Positions 9,901-17,802 of a stretch of DNA of 31,515 nt are shown here, one piece after another. Both the position numbers and the translations under genes were made by a program. The stretch spans positions 1 to 31,515 of the IMG/VR virus record IMGVR_UViG_3300027759_000291. One strand, written 5' to 3'. Positions within the stretch are counted from its first letter, which is position 1; every line of letters begins with the position of its first letter. Under the pieces are notes generated by a model. It was not told where the DNA came from, searched no databases, and worked only from the letters and a program-made list of their open reading frames with translations. The stretch comes from a virus.

Positions 9901-10166
9901 ACGCTGGTGGAGTTAATTTGGAAGGTGGGGAATCTGTTATCAATAAACAGAGTTCGTTGAACTACGGGGGTTTATTATCACAAATTAACCAATCAGGTGG
10001 AGGACAACCACTTGTAAATAACGCATCTAACTCATTGATGGAAGAAAGATTATTTCAGGCAATATCAAGAGCAAACCAAGAACCTATCAGGGCTTATGTA
10101 TTAAACTCTGAAATAACAAGTGGACAAGCAATCAACAGAAGGTTAAATGAACTTGCCACCTTATAA
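6960..10166 (+). CDS. Tail tape measure protein
   Basis: This is the longest gene, coding for 1068 residues. It is largely alpha-helical, Lys/Glu/Gln-rich coiled coil with hydrophobic segments at about residues 167-186 (NPYGLIIAAVGALVAAYISL) and 928-950 (a PPLAIAVGILG-type segment). The end is a Gly-rich, membrane-active-looking region (GGGIIRMGAGGMVMGP) with GGESVINKQSS, a typical C-terminus of Bacteroidota phage tape measures. In siphoviruses this protein sets tail length at roughly 0.15 nm per residue, suggesting a tail near 160 nm. The chaperone at 208-1013 should coat it during assembly. The chaperone and tape measure are separated by about 6 kb of tail genes, whereas they are usually neighbours. 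Confidence 0.85.
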   Translation: MAEKVIGLRIQLNGLNTVITDIKTLENEIRKAKEDLKQVEIGGDIFNQLSREISQAETKLQGLQDTTRGISKEKSLEGFGKLGAGISSSFAAATAAVSLFGKESESVQKAAITAQNLLTIALSIRGIAEIKVGADIVARTIAEKASTLATNATNSATKALYTTLSKNPYGLIIAAVGALVAAYISLTDETEKVNKAAESQKKIDELRVKSQEDLIRKTTEQSIRLRALQLIVNDTKKSELERNQALTDLKKELPGLTGLELSRANSLKLINAEIENGLSLGKLEIQSQAIVAVGIEKEIRLRELKGEQDKNNLKVAQIQKQIDFENRKDAPVDYSRQERIFLLQKDQNELKATNAKLEVEAKKLNKDRNQLENEYDGIVVKLNANKARTNQVVEDYNKGLKDEKKNQKDVNQATQEQIDNVSKLTIAYEKQIGELQSTIDAYKKIGELTKIDIQEPAIVKNIEAINEARKALQLPTLESEFKKIGIRISTVNNQFSIQKDILQKSTDDFGKYYESVRKIISTAAQTESVTEFAETIKVALNDASSLLQSGKITKGAFDAFKTLTDQYLGFNKVVKDNPLFKSESLKSFLDLEKQILIGTGEYTLELNKQTGQIEKVAVKVRDYTGLQEKQNNLLKDYGNELKVTYNKELEGLKLTGDARKKNIESLLAQGKITKEQAQDLLSVKGVEAEQRKLDDLINQLVETRLNALRKITITIVQEENQIREFLFRVQEAQKEGATLSAEAIKQTLLNNLNLVIDFTQRQNKVVIDEKKSQVDQLVSLEQQLAIKGIDIAKLTEEEKLKILKAYLDKQKTEKDAAAEEDKKRGKLTAQDIANTLQKFSQLVSQTASLVAQSYQFQLKQLEDTSKEALSQVVGDTEQANQKRIELEKQYQLQKAEIEKRALIKSLQFQLVQAIVDTAQAVVSNLEIPPLAIAVGILGAVQVGLIAQQLAYAQSLAGGGIIRMGAGGMVMGPSHEMGGVSYAGGVNLEGGESVINKQSSLNYGGLLSQINQSGGGQPLVNNASNSLMEERLFQAISRANQEPIRAYVLNSEITSGQAINRRLNELATL

Positions 10167-10186
10167 TTAAAAACTATTTATAAAAG

Positions 10187-12454
10187 ATGATTAGAATAAT
10201 AGACCTTGATATAGAAGGAACAATCACAGGGGATACAAAAGTAACTGAAATTGCGTTGGTAGAGATGCCAGCAATAGAACAAAACTTTATTTATTTCACA
10301 AAGGAACAATTTGTTGATACAATAAAAGATTACCCACAATACATTATTGATAACGCAAGAGAAGCAAAGGCTTGGGTTGAGGAAAATGGATATGGTAGTT
10401 GTTTAACACCTGTAGGGAAATCAAGGTTAAATCAATTATCAAAGGGTGAACCTATTTCATTGGAAACAATAAAGCGTATGAAGGCATACGCAGATAGACA
10501 TAAAGTGGACTTACAATCATCAAAGTCATTTGACGATGGATGTGGTTTATTAGCATGGTATTCTTGGGGATTAGATGAAACAGGTAGAGTGGAGAAATGG
10601 TTGGAAAGTAAAATTGGTAAATTAGAACAAATGGATTATCAACCATCATTACCAGCATACGCAAACTATCCTGTAGGTGATAAAACCAAGTGTAAAGACC
10701 CAGCAAAAAATGGTGGTGTTGATTGTAGTAATCCTGATATGTTAGTTGAACCTGTATTATTTGTTAAAAGAAATCCTGGTGAAGACAGGAGTGATTACAT
10801 TAACAGATGTACTGAATATCTAATCAAAAATGAAGGTAAACAACCAGACCAAGCATACGCAATCTGTAATTCAAAAGCAGATGAAGATTTTTCAGTAGGA
10901 CAAAAAGTCAGTTTTGATTATGACGATACTTTAAGTACAATAAGGGGTAAAGGACTTGCTCTACATGAAATACAATCAGGTAGTGAGGTTTATATTATTT
11001 CAGCAAGACATATCAAAGAAGGTATGTATAAGACCGCTGATGAACTTGGAATACCACATAGTAGAGTTTACGCGACTGGTTCAAACAAAGCCAAAATACA
11101 AAAGATTAAAGATTTACACATTACAAAACATTATGATAATAACAATGATGTTATAAACCAACTTGGTAGAATAGGAGTTGATTTTAATTGTCCTTGTTTA
11201 GATGAGTATGTTGCCATAATTGAACCATTACAAGTAACAACTTACACACCTGAAAACGCAGTATTCAACAGAAGACAAGGTTTTACAATGATAGGATTTA
11301 TTGATGGAGAACCAGTGTTTACATCACCTGAAGAAGCGGAACTTTATGGACAAGAAAAACACGGATGTTCAGGACACCATACTCATACTGATGAAGATGG
11401 AAATGTTGTTTATATGGGTTGTGATGTTCATCCAAAAGAGGACTTTAACTTTAGTGTTGAAGATTATAGTGAAGAAGAAAAAGAGGTTGTTAAATTGTTA
11501 AAGTTCTTAAAGGACATTGACTATGAACAATTTGAATCAGTAGTTGGTTCTATGAGGGGAGCAACAGAAGCCGAAATAAAAAGAAGAAAGCATAAAAACC
11601 CAACAATCTATTTCAAGTATGAAAGGGTTTTATCTGGTTATCCTGATAGAGATTTTTGTATGTCTATTGAGAATAGATATTTCCGTAGATTAGAAATAGA
11701 TTTATTAAGGGATATAAATACAGAGTTTGGACACAACGGACAACCATACTCAAAGTGGCTCTACAAGGGTGGACCACAATGTGTCCACGCCTTCCGTAAG
11801 TTCATTGCTCAAGGTGATGTATTAGCAGACCAAGGCATGGCTGAAGGACTTGCTGGTATACCACCACAAAGTATGACTGGTAAAGGTTATTATCCTGGAA
11901 CCGCAAGATATGAAGCAAATCTATCAAAACAACATTTTGGTTATATCATGTCTAATGAAACATCAAAACAGGATTTCTCTGTTGATGATGAAAAAAGGAT
12001 GGTATACTCACCATTGATGATACCAAATATTCTTATACCAAGATTGGATGAAGATACAAATGAGAAATACTTTGTTAAGTTCACCCCATCTGTTATAGAA
12101 AAAATACAAAACCTTTATATGATTGAAAAAAGATTAGACCAAACAAACTATGAACATACTGAAGAAAAGATAGAATCAGTGGTTATGGTGGAAAGTTGGT
12201 TAGTATCTGGTGAATCAGATAAGGCATATCAATTAGGTTTCAGCAGGGGTGATATACCTGATGGGACTTGGATGGGTGGATTTAAGGTATTAAGTACACC
12301 TGAAGGCGATAACATCTGGAATAACTATATCAAGACAGGCAGGGTAAAAGGGTTCAGTGTAGAAGGTAATTTCTTAATGAACTTTTCACGTCTAAAAACT
12401 GATGAGTATTTATTAGATGAAATCATAAACATTATTAAACAAATAACAGATTAA
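10187..12454 (+). CDS. XkdF-like prohead protease polyprotein with nested HAD and other domains
   Basis: The protein has 755 residues. Residues 1-40 (TEIALVEMPAIEQNFIYF) match the start of XkdF-type prohead proteases. The rest of that protease resumes only at about 594-730 (EKRMVYSPLMIPN, YEHTEEKIES, VVMVESWLV, GTWMGGFK, KGFSVEGNF), with H657 and S670 as likely catalytic residues. In between lie: 55-145, a small phage domain (AREAKAWVEENGYGSC, GEPIS, DDGCG); about 195-232, a NPGEDRSDYINRC/AYAIC motif; 240-335, a HAD-like phosphatase fold with DYDDT (D244, D246), IISAR, a Lys-rich helix and HYDNNND; a GHHTHTDEDG Cys/His segment; and 480-545, an ENRYFRRLEID/YKGGPQCVHAF domain resembling a Mu gpF-type C-terminus. 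Protease function is inferred from motifs and from its place before scaffold and capsid. Confidence 0.75.
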   Translation: MIRIIDLDIEGTITGDTKVTEIALVEMPAIEQNFIYFTKEQFVDTIKDYPQYIIDNAREAKAWVEENGYGSCLTPVGKSRLNQLSKGEPISLETIKRMKAYADRHKVDLQSSKSFDDGCGLLAWYSWGLDETGRVEKWLESKIGKLEQMDYQPSLPAYANYPVGDKTKCKDPAKNGGVDCSNPDMLVEPVLFVKRNPGEDRSDYINRCTEYLIKNEGKQPDQAYAICNSKADEDFSVGQKVSFDYDDTLSTIRGKGLALHEIQSGSEVYIISARHIKEGMYKTADELGIPHSRVYATGSNKAKIQKIKDLHITKHYDNNNDVINQLGRIGVDFNCPCLDEYVAIIEPLQVTTYTPENAVFNRRQGFTMIGFIDGEPVFTSPEEAELYGQEKHGCSGHHTHTDEDGNVVYMGCDVHPKEDFNFSVEDYSEEEKEVVKLLKFLKDIDYEQFESVVGSMRGATEAEIKRRKHKNPTIYFKYERVLSGYPDRDFCMSIENRYFRRLEIDLLRDINTEFGHNGQPYSKWLYKGGPQCVHAFRKFIAQGDVLADQGMAEGLAGIPPQSMTGKGYYPGTARYEANLSKQHFGYIMSNETSKQDFSVDDEKRMVYSPLMIPNILIPRLDEDTNEKYFVKFTPSVIEKIQNLYMIEKRLDQTNYEHTEEKIESVVMVESWLVSGESDKAYQLGFSRGDIPDGTWMGGFKVLSTPEGDNIWNNYIKTGRVKGFSVEGNFLMNFSRLKTDEYLLDEIINIIKQITD

Positions 12455-12461
12455 AAAGATT

Positions 12462-13238
12462 ATGGATGCAACAACAGCAATCAATAATATCCGCAAAATG
12501 TTAGGATTACAATTTAAGAAAGAGACCTTCAAGTCAACTTTCCTTGTTGATGGAACTACAGAGGTTACAAACAACATGGAAGAAGATTTTCAAGTAGGTC
12601 AAACTCTTTATGTAGTCAAAGAATCCACACTTGTACCAGCACCTGAAGGTAGTCATACTACAAGAGATGGTATGGTTGTTTCAGTTGATACTGAATCTAC
12701 CATCATCGCTATTGTATCAGAAGACAAATCAACAGACGCAGAGGTAGAACAGGAAGCAAGTAAAGATATGGTCTACACCGAAGCAAAAGACAGTCAAGGA
12801 CAAATCCTTGAATCAAGTACTTTTGATGTTGGTGAAGATGTATTTTTGGTTAAGGATGATGGTAGTAAAACACCAGCACCTGATGGCGAACACCAAGTGG
12901 TATTGAAAGATACAAGTGGAAATGAGAACAAGATTAGAATTATGGTAAAAGATGGTAAAATCATCCAACGTGAAAATGTTGAAGGTATGATGAAACCAGA
13001 AACTATGACTACTGATTTCTCTAAAGACATTGAAGATATTAAATTATCATTAAACAACCTCCTTGAACTGGTTGGTTCTATGAACGGAAAGTTTAAGACC
13101 GAGTTTAACTCATTAAAAACCGATTTTGAATCATTTAAGAAATTACCTGAAAGAAAGGCTGTAGAAGAAAAGAAACACTACACTGAATCTTTTGCGGATT
13201 ACAGATTAAACTTGATTAAGAATCAATTAAAAAAATAA
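12462..13238 (+). CDS. Capsid scaffolding-like protein
   Basis: This acidic 258-residue protein lies between the protease and the major capsid protein, the standard place for a scaffold. Residues about 40-160 contain two related segments: FQVGQTLYVVKEST-PAPEGSH and FDVGEDVFLVKDDGS-PAPDGEH. Each is a beta repeat often seen in Bacteroidota phage scaffolds. Residues about 190-258 are helical and coiled-coil-like (DIKLSLNNLLELVGSMNGK, FKTEFNSLKTDFESFKKL), ending in a lysine-rich tail that could bind the capsid shell. The protease is expected to remove it during head maturation. Confidence 0.7.
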   Translation: MDATTAINNIRKMLGLQFKKETFKSTFLVDGTTEVTNNMEEDFQVGQTLYVVKESTLVPAPEGSHTTRDGMVVSVDTESTIIAIVSEDKSTDAEVEQEASKDMVYTEAKDSQGQILESSTFDVGEDVFLVKDDGSKTPAPDGEHQVVLKDTSGNENKIRIMVKDGKIIQRENVEGMMKPETMTTDFSKDIEDIKLSLNNLLELVGSMNGKFKTEFNSLKTDFESFKKLPERKAVEEKKHYTESFADYRLNLIKNQLKK

Positions 13239-13247
13239 ATTAAAATA

Positions 13248-14195
13248 ATGGAAAACAATAAGAAAAAATTATCATTTTCGTATGACCTTTCAAATTTACC
13301 CGTGTACAATTCTTATGGCTCGGATATGTTGATTAAGGCGATTTTAGGGCTTACACTGCCTAAATATGCGAGCATACGCGCAAATTTGAAAGGTACTACT
13401 GAAAAAGTAGGTTTTGTAACAAACGATATTTATTTACAGGATTTGAGTTGTGGATTTGACCCATCAGGTACAACTACACAATCATTAGTAACTGTAGATT
13501 TATGTAATAAAAAATTGAATCAGACTTTATGTCCATACAGTCTCTATGATACCTATTTAAGTCAGTCATTATCAAATGCTAACTTTCACGAATCGGTTCC
13601 ATTTGAGGAGGTGATATTAACAGACATTTCTAACAGAATTGCTAACCAAGTTGAAAAACAACTTTGGCAGAACACTACCACTACTGGTGGAACTTATGGT
13701 TCAGCATGTTTTGCGGGAGTAGGACAACTCGTAACCAGCGGAAACGGGGCTACCCAAATCGCATATTCTGCTGCTACTCCGTCCACAGGATTGGACGTAT
13801 TTACTACGATTTACCAAAATATCCCAAGTAATGTATTGCACATGGACGATTTAACAATTTTTACATCGTATTCTAACTATAGAGGTCTCGTTGCAAGTAT
13901 GAGGAACAACAGTTTTGTCAACCTATTTACGATGGATACTGCTGGTTCTACAAGTGGTGAGGACTGGGCATTGATGTTACCGGGTAGCAATGTCAAAATC
14001 GTTCCAACTGTAGGTTTAGATGGTGTTTCTGCATACTACGCAGGTCCTGCTTCTTACTACATGGTTGGTATGAATGCTGAGATGCAAACAATCAAAGCAA
14101 TCTATGACCCTTTTGAGGACATCGTAAAAATTAACGCACACGTAACATACGGATTAGGTATCTTTGATGTTGCTTCTTTCTGTGTTTGTAAATAA
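13248..14195 (+). CDS. Major capsid protein (HK97-fold type)
   Basis: This 315-residue protein directly follows the scaffold and starts after an A-rich leader (AAATTAAAATAATG). Features consistent with a short HK97-fold capsid subunit are a helical segment (VEKQLWQNTT, about residues 135-145), a DDLTIFTSYSNYRGL loop followed by a helix, and a C-terminal strand run (ADLKxG-like YAGPASYYMVGMNAEMQTIK, DPFEDIVKINAHVTYGLGIF). Several Cys residues at the end (FCVCK) are unusual. Codon and base use are slightly richer in G and C than in neighbouring genes, as might be expected of a very highly expressed gene. No delta domain longer than the scaffold gene is seen, which fits a separate scaffold. Confidence 0.8.
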   Translation: MENNKKKLSFSYDLSNLPVYNSYGSDMLIKAILGLTLPKYASIRANLKGTTEKVGFVTNDIYLQDLSCGFDPSGTTTQSLVTVDLCNKKLNQTLCPYSLYDTYLSQSLSNANFHESVPFEEVILTDISNRIANQVEKQLWQNTTTTGGTYGSACFAGVGQLVTSGNGATQIAYSAATPSTGLDVFTTIYQNIPSNVLHMDDLTIFTSYSNYRGLVASMRNNSFVNLFTMDTAGSTSGEDWALMLPGSNVKIVPTVGLDGVSAYYAGPASYYMVGMNAEMQTIKAIYDPFEDIVKINAHVTYGLGIFDVASFCVCK

Positions 14196-14201
14196 TCATT
14201 A

Positions 14202-14278
14202 GTGTTTCTGTTTGGTTGTTTCTCCTTTCTATTACCATACAAAGTTAAGGAAAGTAATTGGAACAACCAAACAAACAC
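14202..14278 (+). other. Long-range hairpin between capsid and tube genes
   Basis: Arms at 14202-14220 and 14262-14278 are complementary over 17 base pairs, with one 2-nt bulge on the left arm and a loop of about 41 nt. No U run follows, so it is not a classic terminator. It could stabilise the capsid mRNA or be a processing site. Confidence 0.6.
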
Positions 14279-14314
14279 ATAAAATAAATTAAAAAAATAT
14301 AAAATAGAAAAATT

Positions 14315-14866
14315 ATGGCAGCATGTTATATTTCTACTGGCTACACTCTTGATTGTAGAACGTCCTCTACAGGGGGCATCAAGACCATGTGGGTGCTTGG
14401 TGGAGTGGGCAATGAAATCACTGGTTATACAGTTACTAATTCACAGGTTACAGCAATCGGTGGTGTTGGTACTTGGTTTCAATTCCAACTTCCGAAGCAG
14501 TCTGGTTCTTTAAGTGAAACACTTGGAATCAACACTGTATCACAGTCAGTAACGTTCCAACCAGAGGTGGTTGTTAATTTACCGAAACTAAATACTACCC
14601 TTCGTGACACATTTGTTGACTTGGTATCTCAAAACTCAATCTATGTTTTGATAGAAGATAACAACAATCGTTATTGGTTGGTAGGTTTGGATAATGGACT
14701 TTTGGTTACAGCAGGTTCATTGAACTCAGGTCAGGCTTATACGGACCTTAACGGAGCAACCGCTCTTACAATGACTGGTGGTGAACCAACATCTATCCGT
14801 GAGGTTGATGTTACTACAACTATCGCAGCAGTATTTACTGCGGGTGGTTTCACGTTCCAATCATAA
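14315..14866 (+). CDS. Probable major tail (tube) protein
   Basis: This 183-residue protein follows the capsid gene. Its pattern fits Bacteroidota phage tail tube proteins: a short Cys-containing start (GYTLDCR), GGIKTMWVLG, a central QFQLPKQSGSLSETLGI strand pair, LPKLNTTLRDTFVDL, VLIEDNNNRYWLVGLDNG, then AYTDLNGATALTMTGGEPTS. It is compact, beta-rich and likely present in many copies, which fits its placement between the capsid hairpin and a strong terminator. A head decoration protein is the main alternative. The start is preceded by an A-rich stretch (AAAATATAAAATAGAAAAATTATG). Confidence 0.65.
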   Translation: MAACYISTGYTLDCRTSSTGGIKTMWVLGGVGNEITGYTVTNSQVTAIGGVGTWFQFQLPKQSGSLSETLGINTVSQSVTFQPEVVVNLPKLNTTLRDTFVDLVSQNSIYVLIEDNNNRYWLVGLDNGLLVTAGSLNSGQAYTDLNGATALTMTGGEPTSIREVDVTTTIAAVFTAGGFTFQS

Positions 14867-14874
14867 AAAAATAC

Positions 14875-14914
14875 AAGATAATTATAGGGGAGTTAAACGC
14901 TCCCCTTTTATCTT
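14875..14914 (+). terminator. Two-tier hairpin terminator after the tube gene
   Basis: The inner stem is AGGGGAG (14886-14892) with CTCCCCT (14900-14906) around a 7-nt loop. The outer stem is AAGATAA (14875-14881) with TTATCTT (14908-14914). A short T run follows the inner stem. It separates the capsid/tube genes from the adhesin genes. Confidence 0.75.
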
Positions 14915-14937
14915 AAAGCCGAGTATATTTATTAAAG

Positions 14938-16440
14938 ATGCCACCAAATCCGTATAGAAGACAGCCAAACATCAATGATATGATGTATCCAAAGGGTTCT
15001 AAACAGCCAAGACAAGTATGGGCTGCTGTATTAAATGTGTATAAAGAACCACCTTCAACAACACCACCAGTAACCCCATCACCAACGCCTACAAGTGTTA
15101 CACCAACACCAACCCCTACCAATACAAGTACACCTTCACAAACGCCTTCTGTTACACCTACAATAGGATTAAGTCCAACACCTACAAGTAGTTTAACACC
15201 TACCCCAAGTGTTACGGCAACTAATACTCAAACGCCTACAAATACACAAACACCAAGTGTATCACCAACAAGTACCTTAACGCCTACTCCAAGTGTTAGT
15301 CCAACAAATACTCAAACGCCTACAAATACACAAACACCAAGTGTATCACCAACAAGTACCTTAACGCCTACTCCAAGTGTTAGTCCAACAAATACATTAA
15401 CACCTACTCCAAGTGTATCACCAACCAACACACAAACACCAACACCTACATCAACTGATACAAGAGCGTGTAGAACTTATGTAATAACAGATACAAGTGT
15501 ATTTCCAATTTGTGGTACTTTTGTATGGATTGATTGTAATGGTAGTAATCAAAGTCAAGCATTATGTTTAGGTAGTAGTTCAACAATATGTGCTAAACAA
15601 AGTTCAGTATATGTTGGTGGCGGTTCTGGAACAATAACCGATATTGGAACTTGTCCTTTACCTACACCAAGCCCTACTCCAACCAATACACAGACACCAA
15701 CCCCAAGTGTTAGTCCTACAAATACAACTACACCAACACCTACCAATACACAGACACCAACACCTACAACTCCAAAAGTTATATTGAGTGGTGGAACTGT
15801 AACTGATGCTGGTGGATTTAGAACTCACACCTTTACATCAAACGGGACTTTATCTGTAATACAGGGTGGTCCAGTAACTATGTTGATGGTCGCAGGTGGT
15901 GGTGGAGGAGGCGGTGGTCGTTCCTCTAATGGAGGAGGCGGCGGAGGCGGTGGAGGACAAATCTACACCGCATTTACTATTAGTGTTGGTGGAACAATTA
16001 GTATTGGTGCTGGTGGAGCAGGTGGTGGAAACTCACAAGGAGGAACAAATGGTGATAATACAACAGGTTTAGGATTTACTGCCATCGGTGGTGGTGGAGG
16101 AGGAGGAGCCAACCCCGCAGGTTGTGGTTCAGCCGCAAGTGGTGGTAATGGTGGTGGAGCGGCTTGTTTCTGTGGAACAATAGCAACTGGAACCGCAGGA
16201 CAAGGTAATAGTGGTAATGCTTCTGGCTCACCAGTAGCAGGTAATGCTGGCGGCGGTGGTTCATCAAACAACCAAGCAGGATACTCTGTTGGTGGTGCGG
16301 GAGCAAGATGTGATGGTATTGTATCACAAGGAGCAAGTGGAGCAGCCAATACAGGTAATGGAGCAGGCGGAGGTTCTGGTTCTATTGGTAATGGTGGAAC
16401 TGGTGGTTCAGGTATTGTAAAAATAACATACGCACTATAA
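14938..16440 (+). CDS. Modular adhesin/tail fibre with Pro-Thr linkers and Gly-rich domain
   Basis: The protein has 500 residues. It begins with a short basic head ([20 protein letters not shown]) that may anchor it to the virion. Residues about 39-176 are Pro-Thr-Ser-Asn repeats, including two identical 28-residue units. Residues 177-238 are a Cys-rich module (CRTYVI, WIDCNG, ICAKQ, DIGTC) related to the two modules in the tail protein at 2404. A second PT linker follows. Residues 280-500 match a Gly-rich adhesin domain: a [12 protein letters not shown] strand, [13 protein letters not shown], then glycine runs and a final [12 protein letters not shown]. Such Gly-rich domains tip phage fibres and bind host receptors. 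The exact receptor is unknown. A TATATTTA box lies at 14924-14931, but no clear -33 element is present. Confidence 0.7.
   Translation: MPPNPYRRQPNINDMMYPKGSKQPRQVWAAVLNVYKEPPSTTPPVTPSPTPTSVTPTPTPTNTSTPSQTPSVTPTIGLSPTPTSSLTPTPSVTATNTQTPTNTQTPSVSPTSTLTPTPSVSPTNTQTPTNTQTPSVSPTSTLTPTPSVSPTNTLTPTPSVSPTNTQTPTPTSTDTRACRTYVITDTSVFPICGTFVWIDCNGSNQSQALCLGSSSTICAKQSSVYVGGGSGTITDIGTCPLPTPSPTPTNTQTPTPSVSPTNTTTPTPTNTQTPTPTTPKVILSGGTVTDAGGFRTHTFTSNGTLSVIQGGPVTMLMVAGGGGGGGGRSSNGGGGGGGGGQIYTAFTISVGGTISIGAGGAGGGNSQGGTNGDNTTGLGFTAIGGGGGGGANPAGCGSAASGGNGGGAACFCGTIATGTAGQGNSGNASGSPVAGNAGGGGSSNNQAGYSVGGAGARCDGIVSQGASGAANTGNGAGGGSGSIGNGGTGGSGIVKITYAL
15223..15390 (+). repeat. Two identical 84-bp tandem repeats
   Basis: Units 15223-15306 and 15307-15390 are identical at every base and encode 28 residues each ([11 protein letters not shown]..., ending PSVSPT). 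A third, shortened and diverged unit follows. Perfect identity in a region of otherwise variable PT codons points to recent slippage or unequal recombination, so length variation between strains is expected. Confidence 0.9.
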
Positions 16441-16441
16441 T

Positions 16442-16645
16442 ATGTATAAAATTGGGGATATAGCCTTTGATGAGTATTATGTTAAAAGTGTTGAGTTAGA
16501 ATTAGAGAGTTGTGATTTAACAATAAAGGTAATATTCCATAAAGACAAAATTGAAAGAGAAAAACACTACAAGATAGAAACAGATTGTAATGTTGATATA
16601 AATGAATTGATTAAAAACTTGGGTGATATAATAAAAGATGAGTAA
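16442..16645 (+). CDS. Small acidic protein between two adhesin genes
   Basis: This 67-residue protein starts 1 nt after the adhesin stop and overlaps the next adhesin start by 8 nt, so it is cotranslated with both. It has alternating strands (VKSVELELESCDLTIKVIF) and an amphipathic C-terminal helix (INELIKNLGDIIKDE). I do not recognise the family. Its position would fit a fibre assembly chaperone, but that is only an inference from context. Confidence 0.6.
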   Translation: MYKIGDIAFDEYYVKSVELELESCDLTIKVIFHKDKIEREKHYKIETDCNVDINELIKNLGDIIKDE

Positions 16646-17798
16646 GGTATTTTATAGAAAAAAGTTTAGTGATTATCTTGGTGAACAAAGAGCCATAGAT
16701 GATATTGTTCAATTCTTTCAACCTGATGGTGGAGTTACACCAACACCTACTCCTGTACCTGTAACACCTACACCTACTCCAACCAAGACATCTACTCCAA
16801 CGCCAACACCAAGTATTACTCCAAGTGTTACATCAACACTTACACCTACGCCTACAAAGACAGGAACACCAACGCCGACACCTACAAGGACACCTGCTCC
16901 TGCTTGTGATATTACTTATACAGAATTACCATCACCAACCCCAAGTGTTACACCAACAAGAACACCTACTTTAACACCAACAACAACTCCTACAAAGACC
17001 CCTACACCTACTCCAACGGCAAGTCCTGCTGTTGTGTATGACCCTGACGCACAATTATTCTTTAACGCAATTACAGCATCGGGTGGAACTTTAACAAACA
17101 CAGAAAAAACAGCAGTCAATACATTAGTAATTGACTTAAAGGGATATAATTTATGGACCAAAATGATTGGTTTATATCCTGTTGTTGGAACTACAAATAT
17201 CACACAATCGTTTAACTTAAAAACACCAACAACATATAATTTAGGATTTAATGGAACTTGGACATTTACAACATCAGGAGCATCACCAAGTGCTAATGGA
17301 TATGCGACAACGGGAATTATTCCATCTGTAATCAATTTCCAAGCATCAGGTTCAATTCACTATTCTATGTATATTACTGAAAATAACGCTGGTGCTGGTG
17401 GTTCTTATGATATGGGTTCAAATGATTTAACGGGACAAGATTATTCAGCAATTAGTTCATACGCAGGTAATAATACAGCATACATAAATGTTGGTTCTGG
17501 ATATTTTACAACTTACAATGGTGGAAGTACAAAGAAAAATTGGTTATGGACTAATGATGGTTCAACATCATATATTTACAGTGATGGTGCGGCATTAGCA
17601 TCTGGTTCTAAAGTATTAAGTTCTGGACCAGCATTAGATATTTACATATCAGCGACTAACATAAATGGAGCAGCGCTACAATTTAGTCAAAGAGATTGGG
17701 CTTTAGCATCAATAGGATTGGGTATGGACGCAACAGATGCGACAAATTATAATACCGCAGTTGTAGCATTCCAAACAACATTAGGAAGACAAAATTAA
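16638..17798 (+). CDS. Modular adhesin with Pro-Thr linker and lectin-like C-terminal domain
   Basis: The protein has 386 residues. Residues 1-31 (MSKVFYRKKFSDYLGEQRAI onward) form a virion-binding head, distinct from that of the other adhesins. Residues about 32-132 are TPTP-rich linker interrupted by a short Cys-containing insert (PACDITYTELP). Residues 133-386 start with DPDAQLFFNAITASGGTL, NTLVIDLKGYNLWTKM, GLYPVVGTT and NLKTP. This is a domain found at the end of many phage and bacterial surface proteins that resembles concanavalin/laminin-G folds. It probably binds a surface carbohydrate of the host. The start overlaps the previous small gene. Confidence 0.7.
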   Translation: MSKVFYRKKFSDYLGEQRAIDDIVQFFQPDGGVTPTPTPVPVTPTPTPTKTSTPTPTPSITPSVTSTLTPTPTKTGTPTPTPTRTPAPACDITYTELPSPTPSVTPTRTPTLTPTTTPTKTPTPTPTASPAVVYDPDAQLFFNAITASGGTLTNTEKTAVNTLVIDLKGYNLWTKMIGLYPVVGTTNITQSFNLKTPTTYNLGFNGTWTFTTSGASPSANGYATTGIIPSVINFQASGSIHYSMYITENNAGAGGSYDMGSNDLTGQDYSAISSYAGNNTAYINVGSGYFTTYNGGSTKKNWLWTNDGSTSYIYSDGAALASGSKVLSSGPALDIYISATNINGAALQFSQRDWALASIGLGMDATDATNYNTAVVAFQTTLGRQN

Positions 17799-17802
17799 AG
17801 AT

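Noticed and set aside
15223-15470. CRISPR-like repeated DNA
   Set aside because: The repeats are directly adjacent, in frame and encode a Pro-Thr linker; there are no spacers.
15963-16349. Long leftward ORF opposite the Gly-rich domain
   Set aside because: It is Pro/Ala-rich only because it mirrors glycine codons, has no leader or promoter, and lies fully inside a convincing adhesin.
16916-17335. Leftward ORF of 139 codons with Val/Gly repeats
   Set aside because: It is the antisense of the Pro-Thr linker and lectin domain; the repeats follow from the sense strand.
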